Shown here: one piece after another, positions 51,649 to 59,661 of the stretch | How the letters are laid out: every line of letters starts with the position of its first letter | Numbering within the stretch: the first letter of the stretch is position 1 | Origin: Clostridia bacterium | GTDB lineage: Bacteria > Bacillota > Clostridia > Lachnospirales > Lachnospiraceae | Assembly: GCA_910575245.1 (NCBI GenBank) | Contig: CAJTEN010000012.1 | Span: 1 to 64,000 of the forward strand | Length of the DNA stretch: 64,000 bases | Direction: 5' to 3' | Notes under the pieces: generated by a model | Database searches by the model: none | The model's input: only the letters and a program-made list of their open reading frames with translations | Told to the model about the DNA's origin: nothing | Position numbers and translations under genes: made by a program

Positions 51649-51802
51649 GATTGTTCGGGCAGGTTTGCGCATTTACTGCGCTGGCCGTACGTAATGGGAC
51701 AAGGGCTGCCGCTCTATCCGGTTGAGAGGTGTTTTTCAGGAACCGGGGCAAGCAGAAGCAATTGGACGAAACGATAATGATTTGATGAGGGGAAGAACAT
51801 AG

Positions 51803-52681
51803 ATGGAAGATATCAGGATAGCTTTTTTACAGATCGCACCGACAGGAACGACAGAGGGTAACAGGGTAAAGGGGGAATTATACTGCCGGAAGGCAAAGGA
51901 ACTGGGCGCAGATATTGCTCTTTTTCCGGAAATGTGGAGCAGCGGTTATGGGATTCCGGAAGAGGTGGAACTGCTGAAAGCGCTGGCTGTTTCGAAAGAC
52001 GGTGAATTTGTCTCATGCTATAAAGCACTGGCGGAAGAATTGAATATGGCCATCGGCATTACTTTCCTGGAAGATTTTGAGCCGCTTCCCAGAAATACGA
52101 TCGTGCTGTTCGATCGTCATGGAAAGGAAATGTATACTTATGCCAAAGTCCATACCTGCGATTTCGGCGACGAGTGCAGGCTGACGGCGGGCGAAGATTT
52201 CTATGTGGCAGATCTGGACACGGAGAAGGGAACGGTTAAGGTCGGCAGTATGATCTGCTATGACAGGGAATTTCCGGAAAGCGCCAGAATCCTGATGCTC
52301 AAAGGCGCGGAGATCCTGCTTGTTCCCAATGCATGCCCGATGGAGATTAACCGGATCTCCCAGCTTCGCGGAAGAGCCTATGAGAATATGGTGGGGATCG
52401 CCACTGTGAATTATCCTGAGGCGCAGCCGGACTGCAACGGACATTCCACTGCCTTCGACGGAATCGCCTACAGGCCGCAGGATTCAGGCTCCAGAGATAC
52501 CCTTTTTATGGAAGCTGACGGTTCGGAGGGGATATTCACGGCGGATTTTCCGATAGACGAAATACGGGAATACCGAAGCCGGGAAGTGCATGGAAATGCG
52601 TACAGACATCCGGCTAAGTATAGGCTGCTGGTATCGGAGGAAATCTGCGAACCTTTCATACGGCAGGATTACAGGAGGTAG
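51803..52681 (+). CDS. Carbon-nitrogen hydrolase (nitrilase superfamily)
   Basis: The 292-residue enzyme has the full Glu-Lys-Cys triad: ALFPEMWSSGYGIP (Glu, ~residue 44), KVHTCDFGDE (Lys, ~114), and VGSMICYDREFPESARIL (Cys, ~152). It is closest in layout to N-carbamoylputrescine amidase or omega-amidase-like members, but the substrate cannot be fixed. GAGGGGAAGAAC precedes the ATG. It is a single gene ending at a strong hairpin shared with the convergent ABC operon. Confidence 0.85.
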   Translation: MEDIRIAFLQIAPTGTTEGNRVKGELYCRKAKELGADIALFPEMWSSGYGIPEEVELLKALAVSKDGEFVSCYKALAEELNMAIGITFLEDFEPLPRNTIVLFDRHGKEMYTYAKVHTCDFGDECRLTAGEDFYVADLDTEKGTVKVGSMICYDREFPESARILMLKGAEILLVPNACPMEINRISQLRGRAYENMVGIATVNYPEAQPDCNGHSTAFDGIAYRPQDSGSRDTLFMEADGSEGIFTADFPIDEIREYRSREVHGNAYRHPAKYRLLVSEEICEPFIRQDYRR

Positions 52682-52727
52682 AGGACTTCAGCTAAATGAA
52701 TTTTAGTTGAAAATCACTATCAGTAAG

Positions 52728-52768
52728 AGCCCGGAATAGAAACTTTCATGTATTTTCCGTTCCGGGCT
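52728..52768. terminator. Bidirectional hairpin terminator
   Basis: AGCCCGGAA (52728-52736) pairs with TTCCGGGCT (52760-52768) across a 23-base AT-rich loop. It separates the nitrilase-family gene from the oppositely oriented ABC operon. The T tract is short on both sides. Confidence 0.6.
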
Positions 52769-52806
52769 GATAGGCCTGTGTATATTCTCCTGCATACCGT
52801 CAATCA

Positions 52807-53583
52807 TTACGATCCCGCAGACTTATATCTACGTATGCCGAATCTGAACAATGCCCAGCACGGCACAATAAAGATCAGCGACAGGCATGGCAGAAACATA
52901 TAAGCCGGATGGGATGACTCATCGACCAGGAACAGCAGCGGATAGTACTGGATCAACGCCAGAGGGATGCAGAAGGTCAGGAAACCGAGGATTCTCTTAC
53001 CATAGACAGAGAAAGGATATCTGCCGAACTGCCGTGCGCCATAAGTGAAGATATTCAGGAAATCCAGGCTGTTCATAGTAAAAAACGCAAAAGCCGCCTG
53101 AAACATGAACAGGCAGAAGAACAGGACGGCTCCGCAGACGATCATTAACACCAGACCGATGATCTTACTGGCGGTCCAGACAACTCCGCTTAGCGGGAGA
53201 GCAAGCGCCAGTACAATCGCACCCTGCACCAACAGTCCAACCCGCGTGAAATCGAAGAAGGGGATGATCACCTGCAGAATCAGGCTTCTCGGTCTGGTCA
53301 TGATCCGGTCGAATTCGCCCACATTTACCATGCGCGGAAAGCTGGCCAGACCACCGCCTACAGCCTCCCCGATCGAAAAGGAAAGCATAATAACGGAAAA
53401 GCATAGCAGTACTTGTCCGTAGGTGAATTCATCCACGGTATCTATCTGCAGGAAAATAAACCGAATGCTGAAGAAAGAAGTGAATGCCGTAATAAACTGT
53501 CCTAAGCATGACAGGAAAAATGAGAATTTGTACTGCATCTGGCTTTTTGAATTCAGAGAAAATAGTCTTACATAAAATTTCAT
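52807..53583 (-). CDS. ABC-2 type permease, exporter A (COG3694-like)
   Basis: The 258-residue permease has six membrane helices, starting MKFYVRLFSLNSKSQMQYKF. After the second helix, FSIGEAVGGGLASFPRMVNV and GEFDRIMTRPRSLILQVIIP is the conserved cytoplasmic loop of ABC2_membrane_6 (DUF990) subunits. It is the last gene of a three-gene operon read right to left: ATPase (55387), permease (54416), then this gene. The paralogue in exporter B is at 58839. GAAAGGAAC lies upstream of the start. The cargo is unknown; such systems export lipids, peptides or antibiotics. Confidence 0.82.
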   Translation of the reverse strand: MKFYVRLFSLNSKSQMQYKFSFFLSCLGQFITAFTSFFSIRFIFLQIDTVDEFTYGQVLLCFSVIMLSFSIGEAVGGGLASFPRMVNVGEFDRIMTRPRSLILQVIIPFFDFTRVGLLVQGAIVLALALPLSGVVWTASKIIGLVLMIVCGAVLFFCLFMFQAAFAFFTMNSLDFLNIFTYGARQFGRYPFSVYGKRILGFLTFCIPLALIQYYPLLFLVDESSHPAYMFLPCLSLIFIVPCWALFRFGIRRYKSAGS

Positions 53584-53615
53584 ACAATTCGTTCCTTTCT
53601 GTGATCTACGTCTGT

Positions 53616-54416
53616 TCAGCCTCCCTGCACAACAACACGATTCAGGGTTCGGCTCATGGCATAATATCCGAGTGCGGCCAGCACAGCCAGCCAGAAAACC
53701 TGTAACCCCATGGCGAATGCCGCGTCCGCACCGGTCAGGGAACCGCTGTAGATCAGCAGAGGGGTACTCTGCGTAGCGGCAAAGGGCAATAACCTCACAA
53801 TCCGCCCAAAGGCTTTAGGGAAGTAAGGAAGGGGAAGCAGACCTCCTGCAAAAAAGCTTGTTACTGCCCGTCCTATGATCTTTACCCCTCGCTGGGATGT
53901 GGTGTAAAACATGGTGATGTGCATCAATACGGCGATAGCGCCCACCACACCAAGAGCCAGTATGGTGGATGCAAGAAACAGTGCTGTTGTCATAATGCCG
54001 GGGAAACTGAGCCGGTATGGAGCCGGCATTAAAAGGGCAAGAAGCAGCGCGGGAAGGCAGTTTATTGCAGTTGGTGAGAGCCTGTTAGCCAGACACTGGG
54101 TAAACCAGTTCCCGTACAGATTCATAGGCCGGGCCAGCTCGTAGGCGATAGAACCATCATTGACGGATGCCTCGATTTCCTGATCGCCGTCGATCACATT
54201 GTACATCAGGATAAAGGTCTGCTGCATCCAGATGTAAGAGGCGGTCTGTGAAAAGGTCATGCCAAAGCTGCCGCCGTTTGATCGGTGGACGGCGAAGAAA
54301 GCCAGAATTTCCATGAGAGCCCAGCAGAAGCGTGTGAATATGGAACCCAGGGCAACGGCACGGTATTGCAGGCCGTTGATCATGCGGATACGGAAGAGCG
54401 AAAGATAAGATTTCAT
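53616..54416 (-). CDS. ABC-2 type permease, exporter A (COG4587-like)
   Basis: The 266-residue permease of six helices starts MKSYLSLFRIRMINGLQYRA. The conserved loop NDGSIAYELARPMNLYGNW lies at ~90-108 and the C-terminus is RTLNRVVVQGG, matching the end (ARVMIQGG) of the corresponding subunit in exporter B. Its start ATG overlaps the stop of the ATPase gene (ATGA), so the two are translationally coupled. It pairs with the 52807 permease to form the membrane pore of an asymmetric transporter. Confidence 0.82.
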   Translation of the reverse strand: MKSYLSLFRIRMINGLQYRAVALGSIFTRFCWALMEILAFFAVHRSNGGSFGMTFSQTASYIWMQQTFILMYNVIDGDQEIEASVNDGSIAYELARPMNLYGNWFTQCLANRLSPTAINCLPALLLALLMPAPYRLSFPGIMTTALFLASTILALGVVGAIAVLMHITMFYTTSQRGVKIIGRAVTSFFAGGLLPLPYFPKAFGRIVRLLPFAATQSTPLLIYSGSLTGADAAFAMGLQVFWLAVLAALGYYAMSRTLNRVVVQGG

Positions 54417-55387
54417 ATGTGATACTCCTTATATAAAGCGGCCACCACTTCTTCGGTGGAAATGTCTGTTACGGAAACATCCAGCAGCTCTGTTTGGGAT
54501 GCAAATCCGGCAATCGCGGCAGATACCGGCAGGATGTGAGGGTCGAGAGAGATTGTCAGCTGGTTTGCTTTGGACTCTTTCATCTTCATACCTTCGGAGA
54601 TTGTGGGAGCGGCGCCAGTGTACTTTATGGTTATATTCTTGTCGGTGGAGGTATGCTGTTTCAGTTCCTCCAGACTTCCGTCCAGAAGGATTTTGCCGTG
54701 TCCGATCAGAAGAATACGCTCTGTCAGAGCTTCGATATCCAGCATGTCGTGCGTGGTAAGCACGATCGTTGTTCCCTTCTCCTCGTTGATTCTTTTGATA
54801 AACTGCCTGACAGCGATCTTGGAGACCGCGTCAAGTCCGATGGTGGGTTCATCCAGGAAAATAACCTTGGGATCGTGGAGCAGGGGCGCCGCGATTTCGC
54901 ATCTCATGCGTTGTCCCAGACTTAAGTTCCTGGCAGGGGTCTTGAGAAGCTCCGAGAGATCCAGGAGCCGGGTAAGTTCGTCCAGATTCTTCCGGTACAG
55001 CTTGTCATCGATCTTGTACATATCCCGCAAAAGCTCGAAACTGTCGATTACCGGCACGTCCCACCAGAGCTGGGTACGCTGTCCGAACACTACGCCGATG
55101 TCCTTCACATGAGAAGCACGTTCCTTCCAGGGAACCTTTCCGTTCACCAGACAAGTGCCGCTGTCCGGCGTGAGGATTCCGCACATTACCTTCACGGTTG
55201 TGCTTTTCCCGGCTCCGTTGGGCCCGATGTAGCCGATAATATCGCCGTCCGCAATACGGAAGCTGACGTCATCTAAGGCGTGTATCGTCTCGTACTCACG
55301 GGAGAAAAGCGATTTCACGGCATTGGTAAATCCGGCCTGCCGCTTTGCCACACGGTAGGTCTTGCAGATGTTTTGAAACTCGATCAT
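54413..55387 (-). CDS. ABC exporter ATPase, exporter A (COG4586-like)
   Basis: The 324-residue ATPase has IGYIGPNGAGKSTTVKV (Walker A, ~49-65), the Q-loop GVVFGQRTQLWWDVP, the signature NLSLGQRMRCEIAAPLL, VIFLDEPTIGLDAVS (Walker B) and TTHDM (H-loop). An extra ~90-residue C-terminal domain follows, typical of this ATPase group. Its promoter side faces the CPBP gene. The start at 55387 (ATGATCGAG) is preceded by GGAAGGTGGTAAC. Exporter B at 57058 is a homologous ATPase with the same layout. Confidence 0.88.
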   Translation of the reverse strand: MIEFQNICKTYRVAKRQAGFTNAVKSLFSREYETIHALDDVSFRIADGDIIGYIGPNGAGKSTTVKVMCGILTPDSGTCLVNGKVPWKERASHVKDIGVVFGQRTQLWWDVPVIDSFELLRDMYKIDDKLYRKNLDELTRLLDLSELLKTPARNLSLGQRMRCEIAAPLLHDPKVIFLDEPTIGLDAVSKIAVRQFIKRINEEKGTTIVLTTHDMLDIEALTERILLIGHGKILLDGSLEELKQHTSTDKNITIKYTGAAPTISEGMKMKESKANQLTISLDPHILPVSAAIAGFASQTELLDVSVTDISTEEVVAALYKEYHI

Positions 55388-55499
55388 GTTACCACCTTCC
55401 TTTACTGTATATTTGGAAGAATTCGGAACAACTGCGTTATTTCGATGGGGCTTTTGAACCCGGTGTTTGCAGGTGTTTTCTCTCTTCCTGGGAAAATAT

Positions 55500-55674
55500 G
55501 TAACAGTTTAGCCCAGGGCTTTGCAGTTACTGCAAAAAAACTTTTCATATGGTGTAAAGTCCGTGAGAACGTGTAAATATAGCCAAGAGGGAATCTGGTC
55601 TACACTCCGTTCCGGTCGTTGCCAAGCAAGTGCCACTGGCACTTGGCAACCCTCGCCGCAGGCTGAACTGTTAC
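55500..55674. repeat. ~175-bp palindromic element (family C, copy 2)
   Basis: The left end GTAACAGTTTAGCCCAGG and right end GCTGAACTGTTAC are inverted. Inside are TTTGCAGTTACTGCAAA, the long arms CTTGCCAAGTGCC-type/GGCACTTGGCAA, and words shared with 29669-29811 (AGCCAAGAGGGAATCTG). It sits in the intergenic region between the two exporters, upstream of the CPBP gene. The flanks GAAAATAT and GAAAAGTA are similar but not identical. Confidence 0.6.
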
Positions 55675-55878
55675 GAAAAGTATAGCAGGAAAGTAAAAAA
55701 GTACTAGACTTATATTTGGTGATGTGGTATGTTATATAATATCTACGGCATAAAATCAGTTGATCAATTTCAGAATCGCAATCATCCGGCAGAGACATGA
55801 AAGGTCTTTCCCGGATGTTTTTTTGTTTACAGGGAATATTTTGTTTTCTTTTGAGTTTGCAACTCTTCTTTCGTTTAA

Positions 55879-55907
55879 TTGCACTACCCGGTTGTTCCGT
55901 ATATAAT
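55879..55907 (+). promoter_or_regulatory. Promoter of the CPBP protease gene
   Basis: TTGCAC (55879-55884) and TATAAT (55902-55907) are exactly 17 bases apart, leading to the start at 55980. This supports the short start over a frame that extends upstream to 55797, which would begin before the promoter. Confidence 0.7.
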
Positions 55908-55979
55908 GAAAGAAAGCGCAGTATGGGAAGGAACGGACATAGCGTTAATCCGGCGGTCTGTCTGATGGAGGGGTATCGT

Positions 55980-56924
55980 ATGAATTTTCAATTGGAAAGA
56001 CCGGAAGCGGTCGTAAGTGCACGGGAAAGTAAGAGAGGTATGAACTGGTTTCTGGAAATTCTGGTTTTTATTGTGGTATTTTTTCTGTGTATGTTTGCAC
56101 AGAGTATTTGTGCGGTGCCGATAGATATGCTGAGAGCCTCTGCGGAAGCTGATTATAAGAAGGCAGTGGCTTTGGGTGATATGGAAAAGATCGCTGAGGC
56201 AACGTACAGGATTGGAAACATGGATTTGTATACGGCGCTCTCGCTGATATCGACACTGGCAATGATCCTTGTCACACTTCTCTTTTGCAGGCTTATTCAG
56301 AAGAGAAAACCTGCAACTCTTGGTTTTACACGCAAAGGGGCAGGCAGAGAGTACCTGATCGGAGCGGCAGCAGGGTTTGTCATGTTTTCGGCGGCAGTTT
56401 TGCTTTGCGTGCTGACAGGCGCATTGAGAATTGAAGGATTTTCTGCAACATTTAAGGCAGGTACATTCGGACTTTTTCTGATAGGGTATGTGATTCAGGG
56501 AATGGGAGAGGAAGTGCTGTGCCGCGGATATGTTATGGTATCGATCGGCAGGCGGTATTCCATGTGGGCGGCGGTATTTTCCAATGCGTTCCTGTTTGCG
56601 GCACTGCATTTGCTGAACACCGGAATCGGTGTGCTGGCATTTGTCAATCTGGTGCTTTTCGGAGTATTTGCATCCCTGTATTTTATCAAGAGAGGGAATA
56701 TCTGGGGAATAGGCGCACTTCACAGTATCTGGAATCTGGTACAGGGGAATTTTTGGGGACTTCGGGTCAGTGGTATGACTACAGAGTGCTCTGTGTTCCG
56801 AAGCACAATGATGGAAGGGAAGAGCGTTATAAATGGAGGTGCTTTCGGACCGGAGGGCGGCCTGGCTGTTACGGTGATATTGCTGGCCGGGGTTTGCCTG
56901 CTGTTGCGGAAGAAGGCGTTTTAA
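55980..56924 (+). CDS. CPBP family intramembrane metalloprotease
   Basis: The 314-residue protein starts at ATG 55980, where GGAGGGG lies 8 bases upstream. It has about eight membrane helices. The catalytic motif GMGEEVLCRGYVMVS (EExxxR, ~residue 180) and the following FAALHLLNTGIG and GALHSIWNL, with the His ligands, define CPBP/Abi proteases, which include CAAX processing enzymes and bacteriocin immunity proteins. It stands between two ABC exporter operons, one on each side, so it may give immunity to or process the exported molecule. The residues are intact. Confidence 0.85.
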   Translation: MNFQLERPEAVVSARESKRGMNWFLEILVFIVVFFLCMFAQSICAVPIDMLRASAEADYKKAVALGDMEKIAEATYRIGNMDLYTALSLISTLAMILVTLLFCRLIQKRKPATLGFTRKGAGREYLIGAAAGFVMFSAAVLLCVLTGALRIEGFSATFKAGTFGLFLIGYVIQGMGEEVLCRGYVMVSIGRRYSMWAAVFSNAFLFAALHLLNTGIGVLAFVNLVLFGVFASLYFIKRGNIWGIGALHSIWNLVQGNFWGLRVSGMTTECSVFRSTMMEGKSVINGGAFGPEGGLAVTVILLAGVCLLLRKKAF

Positions 56925-56929
56925 ATTCC

Positions 56930-56960
56930 GTAACAGGGAAGCCGAAGTCTGAACTGTTAC
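56930..56960. repeat. 31-base palindromic word of the GTAACAG family
   Basis: A GTAACAGGGAAGCCG...GAACTGTTAC inverted repeat follows the CPBP stop codon by 6 bases. It is the shortest member of the family that also forms the terminal repeats of the elements at 29669 and 55500 and the hairpin at 20979. The target word of the MITE at 27967 has the same sequence, but uninterrupted copies like this one show what the site looked like before insertion. Confidence 0.7.
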
Positions 56961-56989
56961 CAAAATTACCTTGAACCGTTACAGTCTGC

Positions 56990-57020
56990 TTGACATTTGC
57001 TGGGCGGGGGGGGGTAAAAT
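56990..57020 (+). promoter_or_regulatory. Promoter of exporter B with a G9 tract in the spacer (candidate phase-variable)
   Basis: TTGACA (56990-56995) and TAAAAT (57015-57020) have a 19-base spacer that contains nine consecutive G (57006-57014). Optimal spacers are 17 bases, so losing one or two G would strengthen the promoter and gaining one would weaken it. Homopolymer tracts slip during replication, a known switch mechanism. Confidence 0.65.
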
Positions 57021-57057
57021 AGTTGACACATTGATCAGGAAACCAGGAGCGATAACT

Positions 57058-58029
57058 ATGATAGAAGTAAACCACTTAAAGAAGGAGTTCAGGATACCCG
57101 TACAGAAAAAGGGCCGGTTTGCCGCCGTGCGGAATCTGTTCTCCGGTGAGCATACCATCAAGCGTGCCGTTGACGATATCAGCTTTTCTGTCGGCAACGG
57201 GGAGATCGTGGGATTTATCGGGAAGAACGGTGCGGGGAAATCCACCACCATCAAAATGCTTTCCGGTATTTTACAGCCCACCTCCGGAAGTGTGACAGTG
57301 AACGGAATCAGGCCCTTTGACCAGCGCATGGAGAATGCCAGACAGATCGGTGTGGTGTTCGGACAGAAAACGCAGCTGTGGTGGGACGTGCCTCTGATCG
57401 AAAGCTATCGGCTGCTGCGGGAGATATACAAAATTGACAGAGATATTTACCAGAAAAATCTTGACAGATATATTCCCATGCTGGGACTTGAGGAAGTTAT
57501 CAATAAGCCGGTACGGCAAATGAGTCTGGGGCAGCGGGTGAAGTCGGACATCTGTGCGGCACTGCTTCATGATCCCCGGATTCTGTTTCTGGATGAACCG
57601 ACTATCGGCGTGGATGTTGTTTCCAAAAAGTATCTCCACGATTTTATCTCTGAGATCAACCGGGAAAGAGGAACCACCGTTTTACTTACCACACATGACA
57701 TGGGAGACATAGAGAAGCTTTGCTCCCGCGTGGTGGTGATTGATGCCGGCCATTTGATCTATGACGGGGACTTGAAGAACATGGTGCAGCGGTTCGGGGC
57801 AGACCGCTTCGTGATGATAGAATTTGAGGAATCTGTGGAGGATTTCCAAATAGAGAAGGCGGAACTGATCCGGAGCGAAGGGAACCGCAAATGGTTTTCC
57901 TTTCATCGGTCCGAGACCACGCCGATGGAGCTGATCCGTTTTGCAGGTGACAGATTTCCTGTTCATGATATCGAGATCATTGAACCGGATATTGAGGGGA
58001 TTGTGAGGAATCTTTATGAGAGCAAATAA
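57058..58029 (+). CDS. ABC exporter ATPase, exporter B (COG4586-like)
   Basis: The 323-residue ATPase starts at ATG 57058 (CAGGAGC upstream); a longer frame to 56971 would begin before the promoter and is rejected. The motifs are VGFIGKNGAGKSTTIKM (Walker A), GVVFGQKTQLWWDVPL (Q-loop), QMSLGQRVKSDICAALL (signature), ILFLDEPTIGVDVVS (Walker B) and LLTTHDMG (H-loop). The C-terminal ~85 residues form the accessory domain. It is clearly paralogous to the exporter A ATPase. It is the first gene of a three-gene operon and overlaps the next by 14 bases. Confidence 0.88.
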   Translation: MIEVNHLKKEFRIPVQKKGRFAAVRNLFSGEHTIKRAVDDISFSVGNGEIVGFIGKNGAGKSTTIKMLSGILQPTSGSVTVNGIRPFDQRMENARQIGVVFGQKTQLWWDVPLIESYRLLREIYKIDRDIYQKNLDRYIPMLGLEEVINKPVRQMSLGQRVKSDICAALLHDPRILFLDEPTIGVDVVSKKYLHDFISEINRERGTTVLLTTHDMGDIEKLCSRVVVIDAGHLIYDGDLKNMVQRFGADRFVMIEFEESVEDFQIEKAELIRSEGNRKWFSFHRSETTPMELIRFAGDRFPVHDIEIIEPDIEGIVRNLYESK

Positions 58030-58834
58030 GGGTGTGGATCTGCGGACGGGCGCGGCATTCCTGCGCAATGAATTTTACAATATAAGCATTTACCGCGTAT
58101 CCTTCTGGCTTAACTTTATTTACACCTTTCTCATGATGTACAGTGTGGGTTATGTGTGGAGAGCTTTGTACGCCGCGAATCCCAGCGTTACCGGCGTGTC
58201 TCTTTCGCAGATGATTTCCTATGCGGTGCTGGGTGTTGCCCTGGAGGCGATTCTGCATCCCAGGAACGGTCCGCAGACTTATATCATGGAACAGGTGCGC
58301 AAGGGAACGATCGAGATGGATCTCATGAAGCCCATCGATTTTCAGTTTTATATGTTTGCGAAGAATATGGGCGGTCTTGCCGTACGGTTCCTGTTTCTGG
58401 TGCTGCCTTCTTTAATCGCGGCATATTTCCTGTTTTCCCTGGAACTGCCAGGAGTACCGGCGCTTTTTGGCTTTTTTTGCAGCCTTGCATGTTCAGTGAT
58501 TATCAGCTTTTTTATGAACTTTATTCTGGGGCTGCTGAGCATGATTACCATGAATATTAAAAATATCAACTGGGGCTATAATGCAGTGCTTCGTTTCTTT
58601 TCCGGGCAGATGGTACCGCTGTGGATTTTTCCCGGCATACTGGGAACGGTCAGCGGCATTCTGCCGTTTAGGTGTATTTATGCGATTCCTATGTCCATTT
58701 ACATCGGAAACGATGCAGGCGTGGATATGCTGAGAGTTCTGGGAGTACAGTTTGTCTGGATTCTTCTGCTGTGGGTCTTTTCGCGGCTTCTGATGAAACG
58801 GGTCTTTGCCAGAGTGATGATACAGGGAGGGTGA
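58016..58834 (+). CDS. ABC-2 type permease, exporter B (COG4587-like)
   Basis: The 272-residue permease has six helices. The conserved loop VRKGTIEMDLMKPIDFQFYM lies at ~99-118 and the protein ends FARVMIQGG, the same C-terminal motif as its exporter A counterpart. The start at 58016 lies inside the ATPase gene (GAGGAAT is the ribosome site), giving coupled translation. It forms the membrane pore with the following gene. Confidence 0.82.
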   Translation: MRANKGVDLRTGAAFLRNEFYNISIYRVSFWLNFIYTFLMMYSVGYVWRALYAANPSVTGVSLSQMISYAVLGVALEAILHPRNGPQTYIMEQVRKGTIEMDLMKPIDFQFYMFAKNMGGLAVRFLFLVLPSLIAAYFLFSLELPGVPALFGFFCSLACSVIISFFMNFILGLLSMITMNIKNINWGYNAVLRFFSGQMVPLWIFPGILGTVSGILPFRCIYAIPMSIYIGNDAGVDMLRVLGVQFVWILLLWVFSRLLMKRVFARVMIQGG

Positions 58835-58838
58835 GAAT

Positions 58839-59633
58839 ATGCACAACATTCGGTTGTATGGACAATTTCTGCGCGTGGCCGTTCTGGGCAAGGTGCAGTA
58901 TAAAGCAGACTTCTTCGTAGGCATTGTCAGCGTGCTGGTATTGAATGCTGTAAATTTGTCTTTGATAGGAATTTTGGTGTACAACTTCAATACACTGGGT
59001 AATTGGAATATCTGGGATTTGCTGTTTCTTTACAGTTTCTGGATGTTGAGCCGCGGAATATACGGGGTGTTTTTCTGGCACCTGTCAGACCTGGAAGAGA
59101 TGATCGTAAGCGGTACCTTCGATGCTTATCTGGTTCGGCCTGCCAGCCCGTTTCTGCAGTTTATTGGAAAGGATATCAGTTATACGGGTGTGGGCGATTT
59201 CTTGGTGGGGCTGCTGGGCTTTTTCCTTGCCGCAGCGCAAATGAAACTGCAATGGCAGCTTGGCCGGTGGATCTATTTCGTAATCTGTGTGCTGTCCGGT
59301 GCGCTGATCCAGATGGCGGTCAACTGGATCGGCGCCAGCCTTTGCTTCTGGACAACCCGATCCGGTGCGGCCGTGTCTATTGCCGAGCGTTTCACCGTGC
59401 TGATGCAGCAGTATCCGGTGAATATTTTCGGAAAGTATTTCCAGATTTTCGTGACTTGTTTCCTGCCGGTTGCTTTTATCAACTATTATCCCAGTGTGGT
59501 ATTGCTGGATAAGGCGGCAGACGGGATCCGGGTCTGGCAGTATTTCGCACCCCTGGTTTCATTTCTGCTGCTGGCTATCGCGGCATTTGTCTGGAGAAAG
59601 GGTGTTAAGCGGTATGCCGGAACAGGAAACTAA
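58839..59633 (+). CDS. ABC-2 type permease, exporter B (COG3694-like)
   Basis: The 264-residue permease of the ABC2_membrane_6 type starts MHNIRLYGQFLRVAVLGKVQ. The loop WHLSDLEEMIVSGTFDAYLV and RPASPFLQFIGKDIS (~80-115) corresponds to MVNVGEFDRIMTRP of exporter A. GGGAGGGTGAG precedes the ATG, four bases after the previous stop. The last gene of the operon, it ends shortly before the convergent carboxypeptidase gene. Confidence 0.82.
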   Translation: MHNIRLYGQFLRVAVLGKVQYKADFFVGIVSVLVLNAVNLSLIGILVYNFNTLGNWNIWDLLFLYSFWMLSRGIYGVFFWHLSDLEEMIVSGTFDAYLVRPASPFLQFIGKDISYTGVGDFLVGLLGFFLAAAQMKLQWQLGRWIYFVICVLSGALIQMAVNWIGASLCFWTTRSGAAVSIAERFTVLMQQYPVNIFGKYFQIFVTCFLPVAFINYYPSVVLLDKAADGIRVWQYFAPLVSFLLLAIAAFVWRKGVKRYAGTGN

Positions 59634-59661
59634 ATCCGCCGCGGTCAAAAAAGTGTAAAGC

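Noticed and set aside
55884..56963. 359-codon open frame on the minus strand across the CPBP gene
   Set aside because: It is Cys/Gln/His-rich with no motif. The plus strand carries the EExxxR motif, membrane helices and a matching promoter.
57023..57028. Second TTGACA directly upstream of the exporter B ATPase
   Set aside because: No suitable -10 box lies 16-19 bases downstream before the ribosome site, so the upstream pair at 56990/57015 is the better promoter.
58493..58990. Open frame on the minus strand across exporter B permeases
   Set aside because: It is antisense to two well-supported membrane genes and has no motif or start signal.
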